DNA of 64,000 bases from Raineyella sp964528755 (lineage in GTDB: Bacteria; Actinomycetota; Actinomycetes; Propionibacteriales; Propionibacteriaceae). The notes below the pieces were generated by a model. That model worked only from the letters and a program-made list of their open reading frames with translations. It did no database searches and was not told where the DNA came from. The stretch spans positions 50,677 to 114,676 of the forward strand of contig CAZGWN010000002.1 of NCBI GenBank assembly GCA_964528755.1, in the 5' to 3' direction. How positions within the stretch are numbered: the stretch's first letter is position 1; every line of letters begins with the position of its first letter. Below, piece by piece: positions 23,534 to 31,845 of the stretch. The position numbers and the translations under genes are program-made.

Positions 23534-24916
23534 TCAGAACGCCTTTCCGGGGTTGAGGATGGAACGCGGATCGAGCGCGCGTTTGATCGCCCGTTGGGTT
23601 TCCAGCGCGTCCGGGCCCACCTCGCGGGCGAGCCACTCCCTCTTGAGCAGGCCGACGCCGTGCTCACCGGTGACCGTGCCGCCCAGCTCCAGGGCGAGCG
23701 CGAAGACGGCGTCGGCAGCGGCCACGGCCTCGGGGGGAGTGCCCGCCGACCCGGTCCCCTCCGGCCCCGAGTCCTCCGGCCCCGAGTCCTCCGGCCCCCG
23801 GCGGGGCGCGATGATCGGGTGCAGGTTCCCGTCGCCGGCGTGGGCGAAGGTGAAGATCGGCACGTCGTGCTCGGCGCTGATCCCGGCGATTCGGTCGACC
23901 GCCTCGGCCAGCCGGGACCGCGGCACGCAGATGTCCTCGATCAGCGGGCGGGCCTCGGCCTCGATCGAGGGCAGCGCCAGGCGTCGGGCCGTGAGCAGGT
24001 CGGCGGCGATGGCGGGGTCACGGGACGACTCCCACCGCACGGCCCGGCCCCGCAGGACATCCTCCAGGGCGGCGAGCTGGTCACCGGTGCCCGGGCCGTC
24101 GACCTGGGCCAGGACGAGCGCGCCGGCCCCGTCGGACAACGAGGTCCCCTGATGCCGGTCGATCACCGCGAGGGTGGCGGCATCGAGGAGTTCCAGCATG
24201 CTGGGCCGCAGCCGGCGGCCGACCAGTGCGGCGCAGGTGTCGGCGGCCTCGGCCACGCCGACGAAGCTCGCCGCGACGGTGGCCACCTCCTGCGGGCGTG
24301 GGGTCAGCCGGACCGTCGCCCCGACGATGACCCCCAGGGTCCCCTCGGACCCGACGAACAGCGAGGTCAGGTCCAGACCGGCCACGCCCTTCGCGGTCCG
24401 CCGACCGGTGCGGATCCGCCGACCATCAGCCAGCACCACGTCCAGGCCGAGAATCGCGTCACGGGTCACGCCGTACTTCACGCACCGCATCCCGCCCGCG
24501 TTGGTGGCGATGTTGCCACCGATGGTGGAGATCGCGGCGCTGGCCGGATCGGGCGCATAACACAGACCGTGGGCATCGGCCGCCCGGTCGAGGTCGGCGG
24601 TGAGGACGCCGGGCTCGACGTCGGCGGTCAGGTCGAGAGGGTCGATCGATTCGATGGTGTCCAGGCCGGAGAGATCGAGCACGATCCCCTGCGCGACCGC
24701 GGCCCCGCCGGCGAGTCCCGTACCTGCGCCGCGGGGCACGACCGGCACCCGGTGGGCATACGCCCAGGCGAGCGTGTCACGGACGTCGTCGACCGTCCGG
24801 GCAGCCACCACGAGGTCCGGGGTCGCCCCAGGATGCCCGGACCGGTCAGTCCGGCGCGCCTCTCGTTCGGCGGGGTCGGCGGTGGCGGAGGCGGGCAGCG
24901 TCGGTGCGAGGCTCAC
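23534..24916 (-). CDS. FAD-linked oxidase, GlcD/D-lactate dehydrogenase type
   Basis: Flavoprotein of 460 residues of the VAO/PCMH fold that oxidises 2-hydroxy acids such as glycolate, D-lactate or D-2-hydroxyglutarate. FAD-binding segments VVPRGAGTGLAGGAAV and STIGGNIATNAGGMRCVKYG; C-terminal catalytic motifs FTFAHAGDGNLHP and GGTVTGEHGVGLLKREW. The linker after HPIIAPRR has an inserted acidic/Gly-Pro run with repeated GPEDS units. GTG start overlaps the hydrolase gene stop (GTGA). No GlcE/GlcF partners are adjacent, so a single-subunit enzyme is likely. Substrate unknown. Confidence 0.88.
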   Translation of the reverse strand: MSLAPTLPASATADPAEREARRTDRSGHPGATPDLVVAARTVDDVRDTLAWAYAHRVPVVPRGAGTGLAGGAAVAQGIVLDLSGLDTIESIDPLDLTADVEPGVLTADLDRAADAHGLCYAPDPASAAISTIGGNIATNAGGMRCVKYGVTRDAILGLDVVLADGRRIRTGRRTAKGVAGLDLTSLFVGSEGTLGVIVGATVRLTPRPQEVATVAASFVGVAEAADTCAALVGRRLRPSMLELLDAATLAVIDRHQGTSLSDGAGALVLAQVDGPGTGDQLAALEDVLRGRAVRWESSRDPAIAADLLTARRLALPSIEAEARPLIEDICVPRSRLAEAVDRIAGISAEHDVPIFTFAHAGDGNLHPIIAPRRGPEDSGPEDSGPEGTGSAGTPPEAVAAADAVFALALELGGTVTGEHGVGLLKREWLAREVGPDALETQRAIKRALDPRSILNPGKAF

Positions 24917-25671
24917 CGGTCCACCGGCGTCCGGACGATCGGCGACCGGTCGTCATCGACCCGCAGGTTCTCCAGGAACAACACGATCGTCGCGGCCACC
25001 GAGCGATGGCTGACGTCGTTGAGCACGTCGTGGTGCCCGTCGCGGACCAGGACGACGCGGGTGCGGGGACGGCCTTCGTACGTTGCCACGACCTCCTTCG
25101 CGGGAGCGACCGGATCGGCGTCACCCTGGAGGACGAGGGTCGGCACGTCGGCGCTCGGCACCCGGCCCGACCACGCCGTCGCCTCGGGCCGCCGGGCCAG
25201 GGCACCCCGGTCGAAGCCCGGGTCCTCGGCCAGCACCCGGCGATGGGCGGGGCAGGAGGTCCGGGCGGCGAGTTCGTCCTCCCAGCCCCCCGGTGCGACA
25301 CCTGCGCCCGGTCCGGCCAGGATGACGGCGTCCACACCCGCTCCGCCGGGTCCGACCTCGCCGGCCAGTGCGGCCGCAGCGAGGGCGCCGGTGTCGCTGC
25401 CCAGCAGCACCCGCGGCGCGACCGCGGCGGGGTCGGCCAGCGCCTCCCGCAGCCGGGTCCCGGTGCCGCCCGGGTCGGCAGGGTCGACGTCGAGGACCCG
25501 CACCCGGTAGGCGTCGGCGGCCAGCCGACGGCCCAGCCGTCCGTACGTACGGGGCGTCTCGCCCCGCCCCGGCAGCAGGTAGATCGTGCCGCGCGGCGGG
25601 ATGCCGGCCGGTTCGTCCCAGCCGAGGTCCGGGGATGCGGTGGTGTCCGCAGGAGTGATGAGACTGGTCAT
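24913..25671 (-). CDS. alpha/beta hydrolase with Asp in the nucleophile position
   Basis: Hydrolase-fold protein of 252 residues. TIYLLPGRGETPRTYGRLGRRLA is the oxyanion/N-terminal region, the nucleophile elbow reads LLGSDTGALAAA, the acid is in LVLQGDADPVAPA and the His in VLVRDGHHDVLND. The elbow has Asp where lipases/esterases have Ser, as in haloalkane dehalogenases and epoxide hydrolases; an alternative is that the enzyme is degenerate. First gene of the operon with the FAD oxidase and flavin reductase, divergent from the LysR gene. Confidence 0.8.
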   Translation of the reverse strand: MTSLITPADTTASPDLGWDEPAGIPPRGTIYLLPGRGETPRTYGRLGRRLAADAYRVRVLDVDPADPGGTGTRLREALADPAAVAPRVLLGSDTGALAAAALAGEVGPGGAGVDAVILAGPGAGVAPGGWEDELAARTSCPAHRRVLAEDPGFDRGALARRPEATAWSGRVPSADVPTLVLQGDADPVAPAKEVVATYEGRPRTRVVLVRDGHHDVLNDVSHRSVAATIVLFLENLRVDDDRSPIVRTPVDR

Positions 25672-25711
25672 GGCCACGAGTATCGGGATATCGGGGCGCG
25701 CAGGTCCAAGA

Positions 25712-25749
25712 CCGATCAGTGATCGGCTCCCATGGCTGGGAGTGATCGG
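25712..25749. promoter_or_regulatory. LysR-type operator in a divergent promoter
   Basis: A perfect 15-base palindrome CCGATCA-G-TGATCGG (25712-25726) is followed by the inverted repeat CTCCCA-TGGC-TGGGAG (25727-25742) and a further half-site TGATCGG (25743-25749). The cluster lies between the LysR gene and the alpha/beta hydrolase gene, the usual arrangement for a LysR recognition site plus activation site. Binding is inferred. Confidence 0.55.
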
Positions 25750-25804
25750 TTCCGCATCATGGGACGGGCTTTTGCCGACAGAAAGAATAGTATATCCATG
25801 GGGA

Positions 25805-26734
25805 ATGGGTACTTCCCTGGATCTCGACCATCTCCGGACGCTCGTGGCCATCGCCGAGTGCGGTGGCTTCAGCAAGGCCGCCGCCGCGCTGCACATCAGC
25901 CAACCGGCGTTGAGCCAACACGTACGGCTGCTCGAACGCGGCCTGAAGCGCAAGCTGTTCGTCAAGGACGGGCGCGGGATGAAGTTCACCCCCGAGGGGG
26001 AGCGGGTGCTCGGCGAGGCCCGCCAGATCCTGGCCGTCCACGATGAGGCGCTGGAACGGCTGCGGGTCCGGCCGGCCCAGACCATCGTCGTGGGTTCCAG
26101 CGAACACTGCGCCGAACAGCTGCTCCCCGAACTCATCCGGGCCCTGCACGCCGCCTTCCCCGACGCACACACGCGCTTCGAGATCGGCCGGTCGACGCAG
26201 CTGGAGGACCTCGTCGGCAAGGGCATCGTCGATTTTGCGGTCATCCTCGCGTCCCGCGGCAACGAGGGCGGCCGTGAACTCGGGCGATTCCCGCTCACCT
26301 GGTGGGCCTCGCCGGAGTGGGCGCCGCCGGCGGATGGCGATTCCGTCCCGCTGGTCGCCTTCGAGGAACCGTGCGCATTGCGCGAGCGGGCGATGGCCGC
26401 GTTGGCGCTGGAGGGCCGGCGGGTCGGCGTCGCCGGGCAGTCGGCCACCCTGGAGGGGGTGCTCGCCGGCGTCCGCGCCGGGCTCGGGGTGGCGTTGCTG
26501 CCCAGCATCGGTGGGGCGCCGGCCGGTCTGGTGGCCCGCAAGGACCTGCCACCGGTCGGCTCGGCCGGGGTCAACCTGCTGGTCCGCCAGGGGCTTGCCC
26601 CCGAGATCGAACTGACCGCCCTCGACGCGGGCGAACGGTTCCTCGCCCGGGCGACCCACCCGGTCTCCCGCATCGTCGGGCAGAACGAGCCGTTCCCCGT
26701 ACGTACCGTGAGGGATTCCCATGGCGAGGATTGA
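25805..26734 (+). CDS. LysR-family transcriptional regulator
   Basis: Regulator of 309 residues. An N-terminal winged helix (LDHLRTLVAIAECGGFSKAAAALHISQPALSQHVRLLERGL) precedes a periplasmic-binding-like effector domain (TIVVGSSEHCAEQLLPELI, GVALLPSIGGAP). It is divergent from the alpha/beta hydrolase/FAD oxidase/flavin reductase operon and is the likely regulator of it. ATG at 25805 in this frame; another ATG seven bases upstream is out of frame. The upstream TAGTAT region is AT-rich and may be its -10. Confidence 0.9.
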   Translation: MGTSLDLDHLRTLVAIAECGGFSKAAAALHISQPALSQHVRLLERGLKRKLFVKDGRGMKFTPEGERVLGEARQILAVHDEALERLRVRPAQTIVVGSSEHCAEQLLPELIRALHAAFPDAHTRFEIGRSTQLEDLVGKGIVDFAVILASRGNEGGRELGRFPLTWWASPEWAPPADGDSVPLVAFEEPCALRERAMAALALEGRRVGVAGQSATLEGVLAGVRAGLGVALLPSIGGAPAGLVARKDLPPVGSAGVNLLVRQGLAPEIELTALDAGERFLARATHPVSRIVGQNEPFPVRTVRDSHGED

Positions 26735-26770
26735 TTGGACCGGACGTCCCGGCGACCCTAGCGTGACGGC

Positions 26771-27610
26771 ATGACTGTTGTGATCACGGCCGAGGAACTG
26801 TCGGGACTGCTGGCCGCCGATGGCCGCCCCCCGGTGCTGCTGGACGTCCGCTGGCAGCTCGGTGACCCCCACGGGCACGACCGGTACCGAGAGGGCCATC
26901 TGCCCGGCGCGGTGTACGTCGACCTCGACACCGACCTCGCCGCCCCCGCCGCCCCCGCCCTGGGCAGGCATCCCCTGCCGGACCCGGCCGACCTGCAGGC
27001 CGCCGCACGACGCTGGGGGATCCGGTCCGGCCGGCTGGTGGTGGCGTACGACGCGGGCGGGTCGCTGGCCGCGGCGCGGGCCTGGTGGCTGTTGCGATGG
27101 GCCGGACACGACAACGTACGTCTCCTCGACGGCGGACTGGCCGCCTGGCAGGCGGCCGGGTTGCCGGTGGAGAGCGGCGAGGTGGTCCCCGAGCCCGGCG
27201 ACGTGGAGCTGAGCGCCGGGCACGTGCCGGTCATCCCGCTCGACGGGGTGCCGGCGGCGGCTCAGGACGGCGTCCTGTTGGACGCCCGGGCCGGCGAGCG
27301 GTACCGGGGGGAGACCGAACCGGTCGATCCGCATCCGGGCCACATCCCGGGCGCGATCAGCGCCCCGACCGGAGCGAACATCGGTCCCGACGGCCGCTTC
27401 CTGCCGGCCGAGACGTTGCGGGCCCGGTTCGAGGCGCTGGGCGTACGCCCCGGTGTGCCGGTGGGGGCGTACTGCGGTTCCGGGGTGACCGCCGCGCACG
27501 AGATCGCCGCCCTGGCGATCGCCGGGTATGACGCCGCGCTGTTCCCCGGGTCCTGGTCCCAGTGGAGCAACCACGAGGAGCTGCCCCGGGCGGTCGGCGA
27601 GCGGCCCTGA
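26771..27610 (+). CDS. sulfurtransferase, two rhodanese domains
   Basis: Tandem rhodanese protein of 279 residues related to thiosulfate:cyanide or 3-mercaptopyruvate sulfurtransferases. The N-terminal domain (VLLDVRWQLGDPHGHDRYREGHLPGAVYVDLD) is inactive-type; the C-terminal domain has the active-site Cys in AYCGSGVTAAHE and the substrate-site region HPGHIPGAISAP. CGSGVT is closer to the 3-mercaptopyruvate sulfurtransferase loop (CGSGVTA) than to the rhodanese CRKGVT. Stands alone; separated from the LysR gene by 36 bases in the same direction. Confidence 0.9.
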   Translation: MTVVITAEELSGLLAADGRPPVLLDVRWQLGDPHGHDRYREGHLPGAVYVDLDTDLAAPAAPALGRHPLPDPADLQAAARRWGIRSGRLVVAYDAGGSLAAARAWWLLRWAGHDNVRLLDGGLAAWQAAGLPVESGEVVPEPGDVELSAGHVPVIPLDGVPAAAQDGVLLDARAGERYRGETEPVDPHPGHIPGAISAPTGANIGPDGRFLPAETLRARFEALGVRPGVPVGAYCGSGVTAAHEIAALAIAGYDAALFPGSWSQWSNHEELPRAVGERP

Positions 27611-27625
27611 GGTCGGTCCCGGGCC

Positions 27626-28258
27626 TCAGCCGAGGCGTTTCGTCGCTTCGTCCAACAGCTCCTGCGGGTCGAGCCACATCGACGGATAGTTGCCGTACCA
27701 CCGCTGGATGCCGGCGGCGTCGATCAGGACGAAGCCATGGCCGGGCAACCCCTCGTGCATCCCGGCGCCCAGCACGCCGTACGCCTCCGAGACGGTCCCG
27801 TCGTCGAGGAGATAGGGCGTGGTCACGCCGTACTGTTCGAGGTCAGGTCGGATCTGGTCGGCGGTGTTCATCACGATGGGCAGGACGGTGATGCCCGCCT
27901 GCGCGAAGCCCGGGTTCTTCTCGATCTCGGCCATCTGCAGGGTGCACGATCCACATCCGGCGCCCTCGTTGAAGTAGAGGATGACAGGCCTGCCACGCAG
28001 AGCGCTGAGCGTGACCTGGTCGCCGGCGGTGGTCGACAAGGTGAAGTCCGGCGCCGGCCCGGAGACGTCCTGCGAGCGGGGGACGGCCGACCACAGCCCC
28101 GCGGCGACGAGGATCAGACCGAGGAGCCCGCCGGCCAGGAGATACCAGCGGCGCCTCCGCGCCCGGCCCTGCTCCAGACGTTGTTGCTCGTGCAGAAGCT
28201 GTCGGCGATCGTGCCGGGTGGGGGTCGTGCTGGTCGGCGTGGTGGGATGGGGGCTCAT
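27626..28258 (-). CDS. membrane-anchored TlpA/peroxiredoxin-like thiol protein
   Basis: Protein of 210 residues. An Arg-rich cytoplasmic head is followed by a single membrane segment (WYLLAGGLLGLILVAAGLW) and an extracytoplasmic thioredoxin-fold domain (PAPDFTLSTTAGDQVTLSALRGRPVILYFNEG). The redox pair is CGSC in AGCGSCTLQM. Expected to receive electrons from the CcdA-like protein encoded just upstream (ATGA overlap). Belongs to the copper-operator operon. Confidence 0.87.
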   Translation of the reverse strand: MSPHPTTPTSTTPTRHDRRQLLHEQQRLEQGRARRRRWYLLAGGLLGLILVAAGLWSAVPRSQDVSGPAPDFTLSTTAGDQVTLSALRGRPVILYFNEGAGCGSCTLQMAEIEKNPGFAQAGITVLPIVMNTADQIRPDLEQYGVTTPYLLDDGTVSEAYGVLGAGMHEGLPGHGFVLIDAAGIQRWYGNYPSMWLDPQELLDEATKRLG

Positions 28259-29187
28259 CGTGGCGCTCCTGAGCGGTGCGGGGCTTCTGAGGGATGGGGG
28301 GACTCGCGGTCGTCGGCCGGTCCGCGCGGCCGGCGGTCCCGCAGGGATGCCCACACGAACACCGCCGCCGATGCGAGGAGGACCAGGCCGAGTACCGGCT
28401 CGGGGACCGGATCGGTCCAGCGCAGCAACGTCGCGAAGATCTGGGCGAGCCGGTCGCCGAACGGGGTCAACGGCCCGACCGCCCCGGACATGTCCGGCGC
28501 GTCGGCTCGCGCGATGACGGCGATGCCCATGGCGACGAAGGCGACCGCGACGCCGATGTTGAGGGTGGTGGTGGCGAACACCCGGCCGGCCACCCGGAAC
28601 CGGACCGGACGGGACCGCAGCCGGTTCCTGGCGCGCTCGGGCAGGCGATCCCAGATCAGTGCCAGGACGAACAGCGGCACCACCATCCCGAAGACGTACG
28701 ACAGACCCAGCACGAGTCCTCCGGCGGGGGAACCGGCCAGCGCCGACAGGGTCATCACCCCGGCCAGCACCGGGGCGCAACAACTGGACGCGATCCCGGA
28801 GAACACTCCCAACGAGAAGAAGGTGGCCGTGTCGGCCCGATCGGTGTCCGGGGCACGCAGCAGGGACGGCATCGACCACATGCGCCCGGTCAAGGAGAGC
28901 ACCCCCAGGCCGATCATCAGCAGCCCGCCGGCCCAGTACAGCACCTGGTGGTACATCGCGATCGCCCCGGCGACGAGGCTCACCCCCAGCGTGATCGGCA
29001 CCAGCACCAGGGCCAGCCCTGCGGCGAAGACCGCGGTCAGCGGCAGCAGTCGCCACCGGCGGTTCTTGACGGCCGCGGCCAGGTAGCTCGGGGCGAGGAA
29101 GACGATGCAGCAGGGCGCGAACAGGGCCACACCGCCGGCGAAGAACGCGGCCAGGACGCCGCCGGCGCCCAACAGATCAGTTCCCAT
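28255..29187 (-). CDS. CcdA/DsbD-like transmembrane thiol transporter
   Basis: Membrane protein of 310 residues with six or seven hydrophobic segments. The two redox half-motifs of CcdA proteins are present as APCCIVFLAPSYL near the N-terminus and SGIASSCCAPVLAGV in the middle. It would carry reducing power from cytoplasmic thioredoxin to the extracytoplasmic TlpA-like protein. C-terminus is a charged tail. It lies between the thioredoxin-like gene (18-base gap) and the TlpA-like gene (four-base overlap). Confidence 0.88.
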   Translation of the reverse strand: MGTDLLGAGGVLAAFFAGGVALFAPCCIVFLAPSYLAAAVKNRRWRLLPLTAVFAAGLALVLVPITLGVSLVAGAIAMYHQVLYWAGGLLMIGLGVLSLTGRMWSMPSLLRAPDTDRADTATFFSLGVFSGIASSCCAPVLAGVMTLSALAGSPAGGLVLGLSYVFGMVVPLFVLALIWDRLPERARNRLRSRPVRFRVAGRVFATTTLNIGVAVAFVAMGIAVIARADAPDMSGAVGPLTPFGDRLAQIFATLLRWTDPVPEPVLGLVLLASAAVFVWASLRDRRPRGPADDRESPHPSEAPHRSGAPR

Positions 29188-29205
29188 GACGAGACCGCGC
29201 CGGGC

Positions 29206-29496
29206 TCATCGCCGAGCGGCGGCGGTCAGCGACCGTTCGAGCCGCCGTCGGGGCAGATGACCGGTGCTGAACACCGATCCGTCGAGCAGCACCAGCGGGA
29301 ACACCACCGGCCGATACCGGGCCACGAGCGCGGCGCCGTCGGGAGAGTCCGCAGGCAGCGTGGTCAGTCGTAGTCGGCCGGCGCGGGCCAGGGCGGTCAG
29401 GTCCTCGTCGGCCTCCAGACAGGACAGACAGCCCTCCGACGTCACCAGCGTGACGTGATGCAGGGCGGGGCGGGCTTCCGGGTTCGAGATGCTCAC
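29206..29496 (-). CDS. small thioredoxin/glutaredoxin-like protein
   Basis: A 96-residue protein (GTG start at 29496; a TTG at 29547 would add a non-conserved leader). HHVTLVTSEGCLSCLEADEDL carries a CxxC redox motif in the position expected for thioredoxin-fold proteins, and VVFPLVLLDGSVFSTG matches the cis-Pro region. Possible cytoplasmic electron donor for the adjacent CcdA-like protein. Start uncertain. Confidence 0.7.
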   Translation of the reverse strand: MSISNPEARPALHHVTLVTSEGCLSCLEADEDLTALARAGRLRLTTLPADSPDGAALVARYRPVVFPLVLLDGSVFSTGHLPRRRLERSLTAAARR

Positions 29497-29577
29497 GCTT
29501 CCCGAGCGTGCCCGAAGTTCCCTCACCTTCTGTCGAGGGATGATCAAGGTTCGGTCAAGGCCGGCCCCGGGCCGGGC

Positions 29578-29781
29578 TCAGTGCCCCGAGTGGGCGCCGT
29601 GGGTGCCGGGGTGCCCGTACCGGTGCGGATCGGCGTCGAAGGTCTTGGCACAGCCGGTCGAGCAGAAGAAGAAGGTCTGCCCGTCGTGCTCACGGGTGGC
29701 CGCGGCGCGGGCCGGATCGATCTTCATTCCACAGACGGGGTCGATGACCTTCTCGATGCCGGACTTCTGGGAACCGAACAT
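29578..29781 (-). CDS. YHS-domain protein, probable copper/metal binder
   Basis: A 67-residue protein: VIDPVCGMKIDPARA, then FFFCSTGCAKTFDADPHRYG, the YHS pattern with the Cys (DPVCGM) and the CxxxC pair. The C-terminus is His-rich (GHPGTHGAHSGH). Such domains occur in copper P-type ATPases and as stand-alone proteins and are linked to copper and mercury handling. First gene after the CsoR-like operator, so it likely leads the YHS/thioredoxin/CcdA/TlpA operon. Confidence 0.88.
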   Translation of the reverse strand: MFGSQKSGIEKVIDPVCGMKIDPARAAATREHDGQTFFFCSTGCAKTFDADPHRYGHPGTHGAHSGH

Positions 29782-29863
29782 GACGTGCTCCTATTGCTTC
29801 CTGGGTGATTGTTCCGCGGGGTGGTGCCGCTACCGCGTCCGCGTGGCTCCCGTCTCTGGAGCC

Positions 29864-29880
29864 ATACCCTCAGGGGGTAT
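29864..29880 (-). promoter_or_regulatory. CsoR-type copper operator
   Basis: ATACCCTCAGGGGGTAT is an interrupted palindrome close to the established CsoR operator (TACCC-N-GGGGGTA type, as upstream of Bacillus copZA). On the minus strand it fits between a -35-like CTGACG and a -10-like GGTATG 17 bases apart. It is 83 bases upstream of the YHS gene. No csoR gene lies in this window. Confidence 0.7.
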
Positions 29881-29952
29881 CTGTTCGTCAGTCTAGTCCG
29901 ATCGTCACCCACGCGGACGATGACCGTACGGGCACGCCGACGGACCGCGGCC

Positions 29953-30885
29953 CTATCCCCGGAACGGCTCGAACAGGTCCGTGCTCAGATACCGCTCGCC
30001 GGTATCGGGCAGCACCGCGACGATCGTCTTCCCGGCATTCTCCGGGCGCGCGGCGAGCACCCGCGCGGCCGCCAGCGCGGCGCCGGAGCTGATCCCGGCG
30101 ATCAGGCCCTCGACGCGCAACGCCTCCCGGGCCACGTCGAGTGCCTCCTCCTGCGGTACGTCGATCACCTCGTCGAACAGGGTCGGATCGGTGATCGGCG
30201 GAATCCCGTTCCCACCGATGATGCCCTGGATCTTGTGCGGCTGCCATGGCCCGCCGTTGAGGACAGGGGCCTCGGCCGGCTCGACCGCGACGATCCGTAC
30301 GTCGGGGTTGTGCTCCTTGAGGAACCGCCCGGCGCCGGTGACCGTGCCGCCCGTGCCGGCGGTCGCCACGAAGATGTCGACCCCTCCGTCGGTGTCGGCC
30401 CAGATCTCCGGCCCGGTGGTCGTGTAGTGCGCCTCCAGGTTGGCCGGGTTGCCACCCTGGCCGACAAGCCAGGCGCCCGGCGTGGCGGCGAGGATCTCAC
30501 CGGCCTTCCGGTTCGCCCCCGCCATGCCCTCGGCGCCCGGGGTGAGGACGAGCTCGGCGCCGAGGCCGCGGACCAACGTACGCCGCTCCTCCGACTGGTC
30601 CTCGGGGATCACCAGCACCACCCGGTAGCCCTCCGCGGCACCGATCCAGGCCAGCGCGATGCCGGTGTTGCCACTGGTCGCCTCCAGAATCGTGCCCCCC
30701 GGGGCGAGCCGCCCGTCCGCCTCGGCGGCGCGGATCATCGCCAGCGCCGCACGGTCCTTCACGCTGGCGGCAGGGTTGAACGACTCGAGCTTGGCCAGCA
30801 CCCGTCCCTCGGGGATGAGCCGGCGGACGTGCAGCAGCGGGGTGGAGCCGACCAGATCGGTGAGGCTGTCGTGGATACGAGCCAC
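29953..30885 (-). CDS. cysK: cysteine synthase A (O-acetylserine sulfhydrylase)
   Basis: PLP enzyme of 310 residues making L-cysteine from O-acetylserine and sulfide. Lys 43 in NPAASVKDRAA is the Schiff-base residue; TSGNTGIAL binds substrate; TAGTGGTVTG binds the PLP phosphate; GISSGAALAAA is the C-terminal signature. GTG start at 30885 with AAAGG upstream. Divergent from cysE, so the two enzymes of the same pathway share a 141-base control region. Confidence 0.95.
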   Translation of the reverse strand: MARIHDSLTDLVGSTPLLHVRRLIPEGRVLAKLESFNPAASVKDRAALAMIRAAEADGRLAPGGTILEATSGNTGIALAWIGAAEGYRVVLVIPEDQSEERRTLVRGLGAELVLTPGAEGMAGANRKAGEILAATPGAWLVGQGGNPANLEAHYTTTGPEIWADTDGGVDIFVATAGTGGTVTGAGRFLKEHNPDVRIVAVEPAEAPVLNGGPWQPHKIQGIIGGNGIPPITDPTLFDEVIDVPQEEALDVAREALRVEGLIAGISSGAALAAARVLAARPENAGKTIVAVLPDTGERYLSTDLFEPFRG

Positions 30886-30956
30886 AGTAGGGCCTTTCGT
30901 GAAGGGGCGCGGCGTCCGGGAGGTTCCGGCGAGGGTACGGGCAGGGTGACGCGCGC

Positions 30957-30986
30957 TACAGTTTTTCTCAGACGTTCTGATACTAT
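30957..30986 (+). promoter_or_regulatory. cysE promoter with palindrome in the spacer
   Basis: TACAGT (30957-30962) and TACTAT (30981-30986) are separated by 18 bases, and the spacer contains the perfect palindrome TCAGA-CGT-TCTGA (30968-30980). A regulator bound there would cover the promoter core. It is 41 bases upstream of the cysE start, in the gap shared with cysK. Confidence 0.5.
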
Positions 30987-31026
30987 CCATAAACAACGTG
31001 AAACCCTGTCTGTCCGGGAGACAATC

Positions 31027-31818
31027 ATGGCCGATCACATCTGGGAACGCATCCTCGAGGAAGTCTCGCGTGATGCCCGGCAGGAACCGGCGCTCGCGAG
31101 TTTCCTGCACACGGTGGTGCTCAGCCACCACGACCTCGAATCGTCCCTCGCGCACATCCTGGCCAGCAAGCTGACCAGCACGACGCTGACCGAGATCGCC
31201 CTGTTCGACATGATCAAGTCGGCCCTCGACGATGACCCGGGCATCGGCCTCGCCGTACGTGAGGACCTGTCGGCCGTGCTGTCGCGTGACCCGGCCACCC
31301 GCGGGTATGCGATGCCGTTGCTGTACTTCAAGGGTTTCCACGCCCTGCAGGCCCACCGGATCGCCCACTACTACTGGGTGCACGACCGACAGCCGCTGGC
31401 GCTCTACCTGCAGAGCCGCACGTCGGAGGTCTTCGCGGTCGACATCCACCCGGGAGCGCGGATCGGCAAGGGCATCATGTTCGACCACGCCACCAGCATC
31501 GTGATCGGCGAGACCGCGGTGATCGAGGACGACTTCTCCATGCTGCACGAGGTCACCCTCGGCGGCACCGGCAAGGTCGGCGGTGACCGGCATCCCAAGA
31601 TCGGACGCGGGGTGATGATCGGGGCCGGCGCGAAGGTGCTGGGAAACATCCGGGTCGGCGAGGGCGCCAAGATCGGGGCCGGCAGCGTGGTGCTCTCCGA
31701 CGTGGAGCCGTTCACCACGGTCGCCGGGGTGCCGGCCAAGCCGGTGGCCTACCCGGCCAACGCGCACCCGGCCCTCGACATCGACGACGAGTTCTTCGTC
31801 ACCGAGAAGCAGTCCTGA
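31027..31818 (+). CDS. cysE: serine O-acetyltransferase
   Basis: Hexapeptide-repeat acetyltransferase of 263 residues, the first step of cysteine synthesis from serine and acetyl-CoA. It has the full N-terminal helical SATase domain (HIWERILEEVSRDARQEPALASFLHTVVLSHHDLESSLAHILASKL) and the left-handed beta-helix with VDIHPGARIGKGIMFDHATSIVIGETAVI, including catalytic His/Asp in MFDHAT and VTLGGTGK. ATG preceded by GGGAGA. Divergent from cysK. Confidence 0.95.
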   Translation: MADHIWERILEEVSRDARQEPALASFLHTVVLSHHDLESSLAHILASKLTSTTLTEIALFDMIKSALDDDPGIGLAVREDLSAVLSRDPATRGYAMPLLYFKGFHALQAHRIAHYYWVHDRQPLALYLQSRTSEVFAVDIHPGARIGKGIMFDHATSIVIGETAVIEDDFSMLHEVTLGGTGKVGGDRHPKIGRGVMIGAGAKVLGNIRVGEGAKIGAGSVVLSDVEPFTTVAGVPAKPVAYPANAHPALDIDDEFFVTEKQS

Positions 31819-31845
31819 GTCGCGTCGTTCCCCCGGCGGCCGGAC

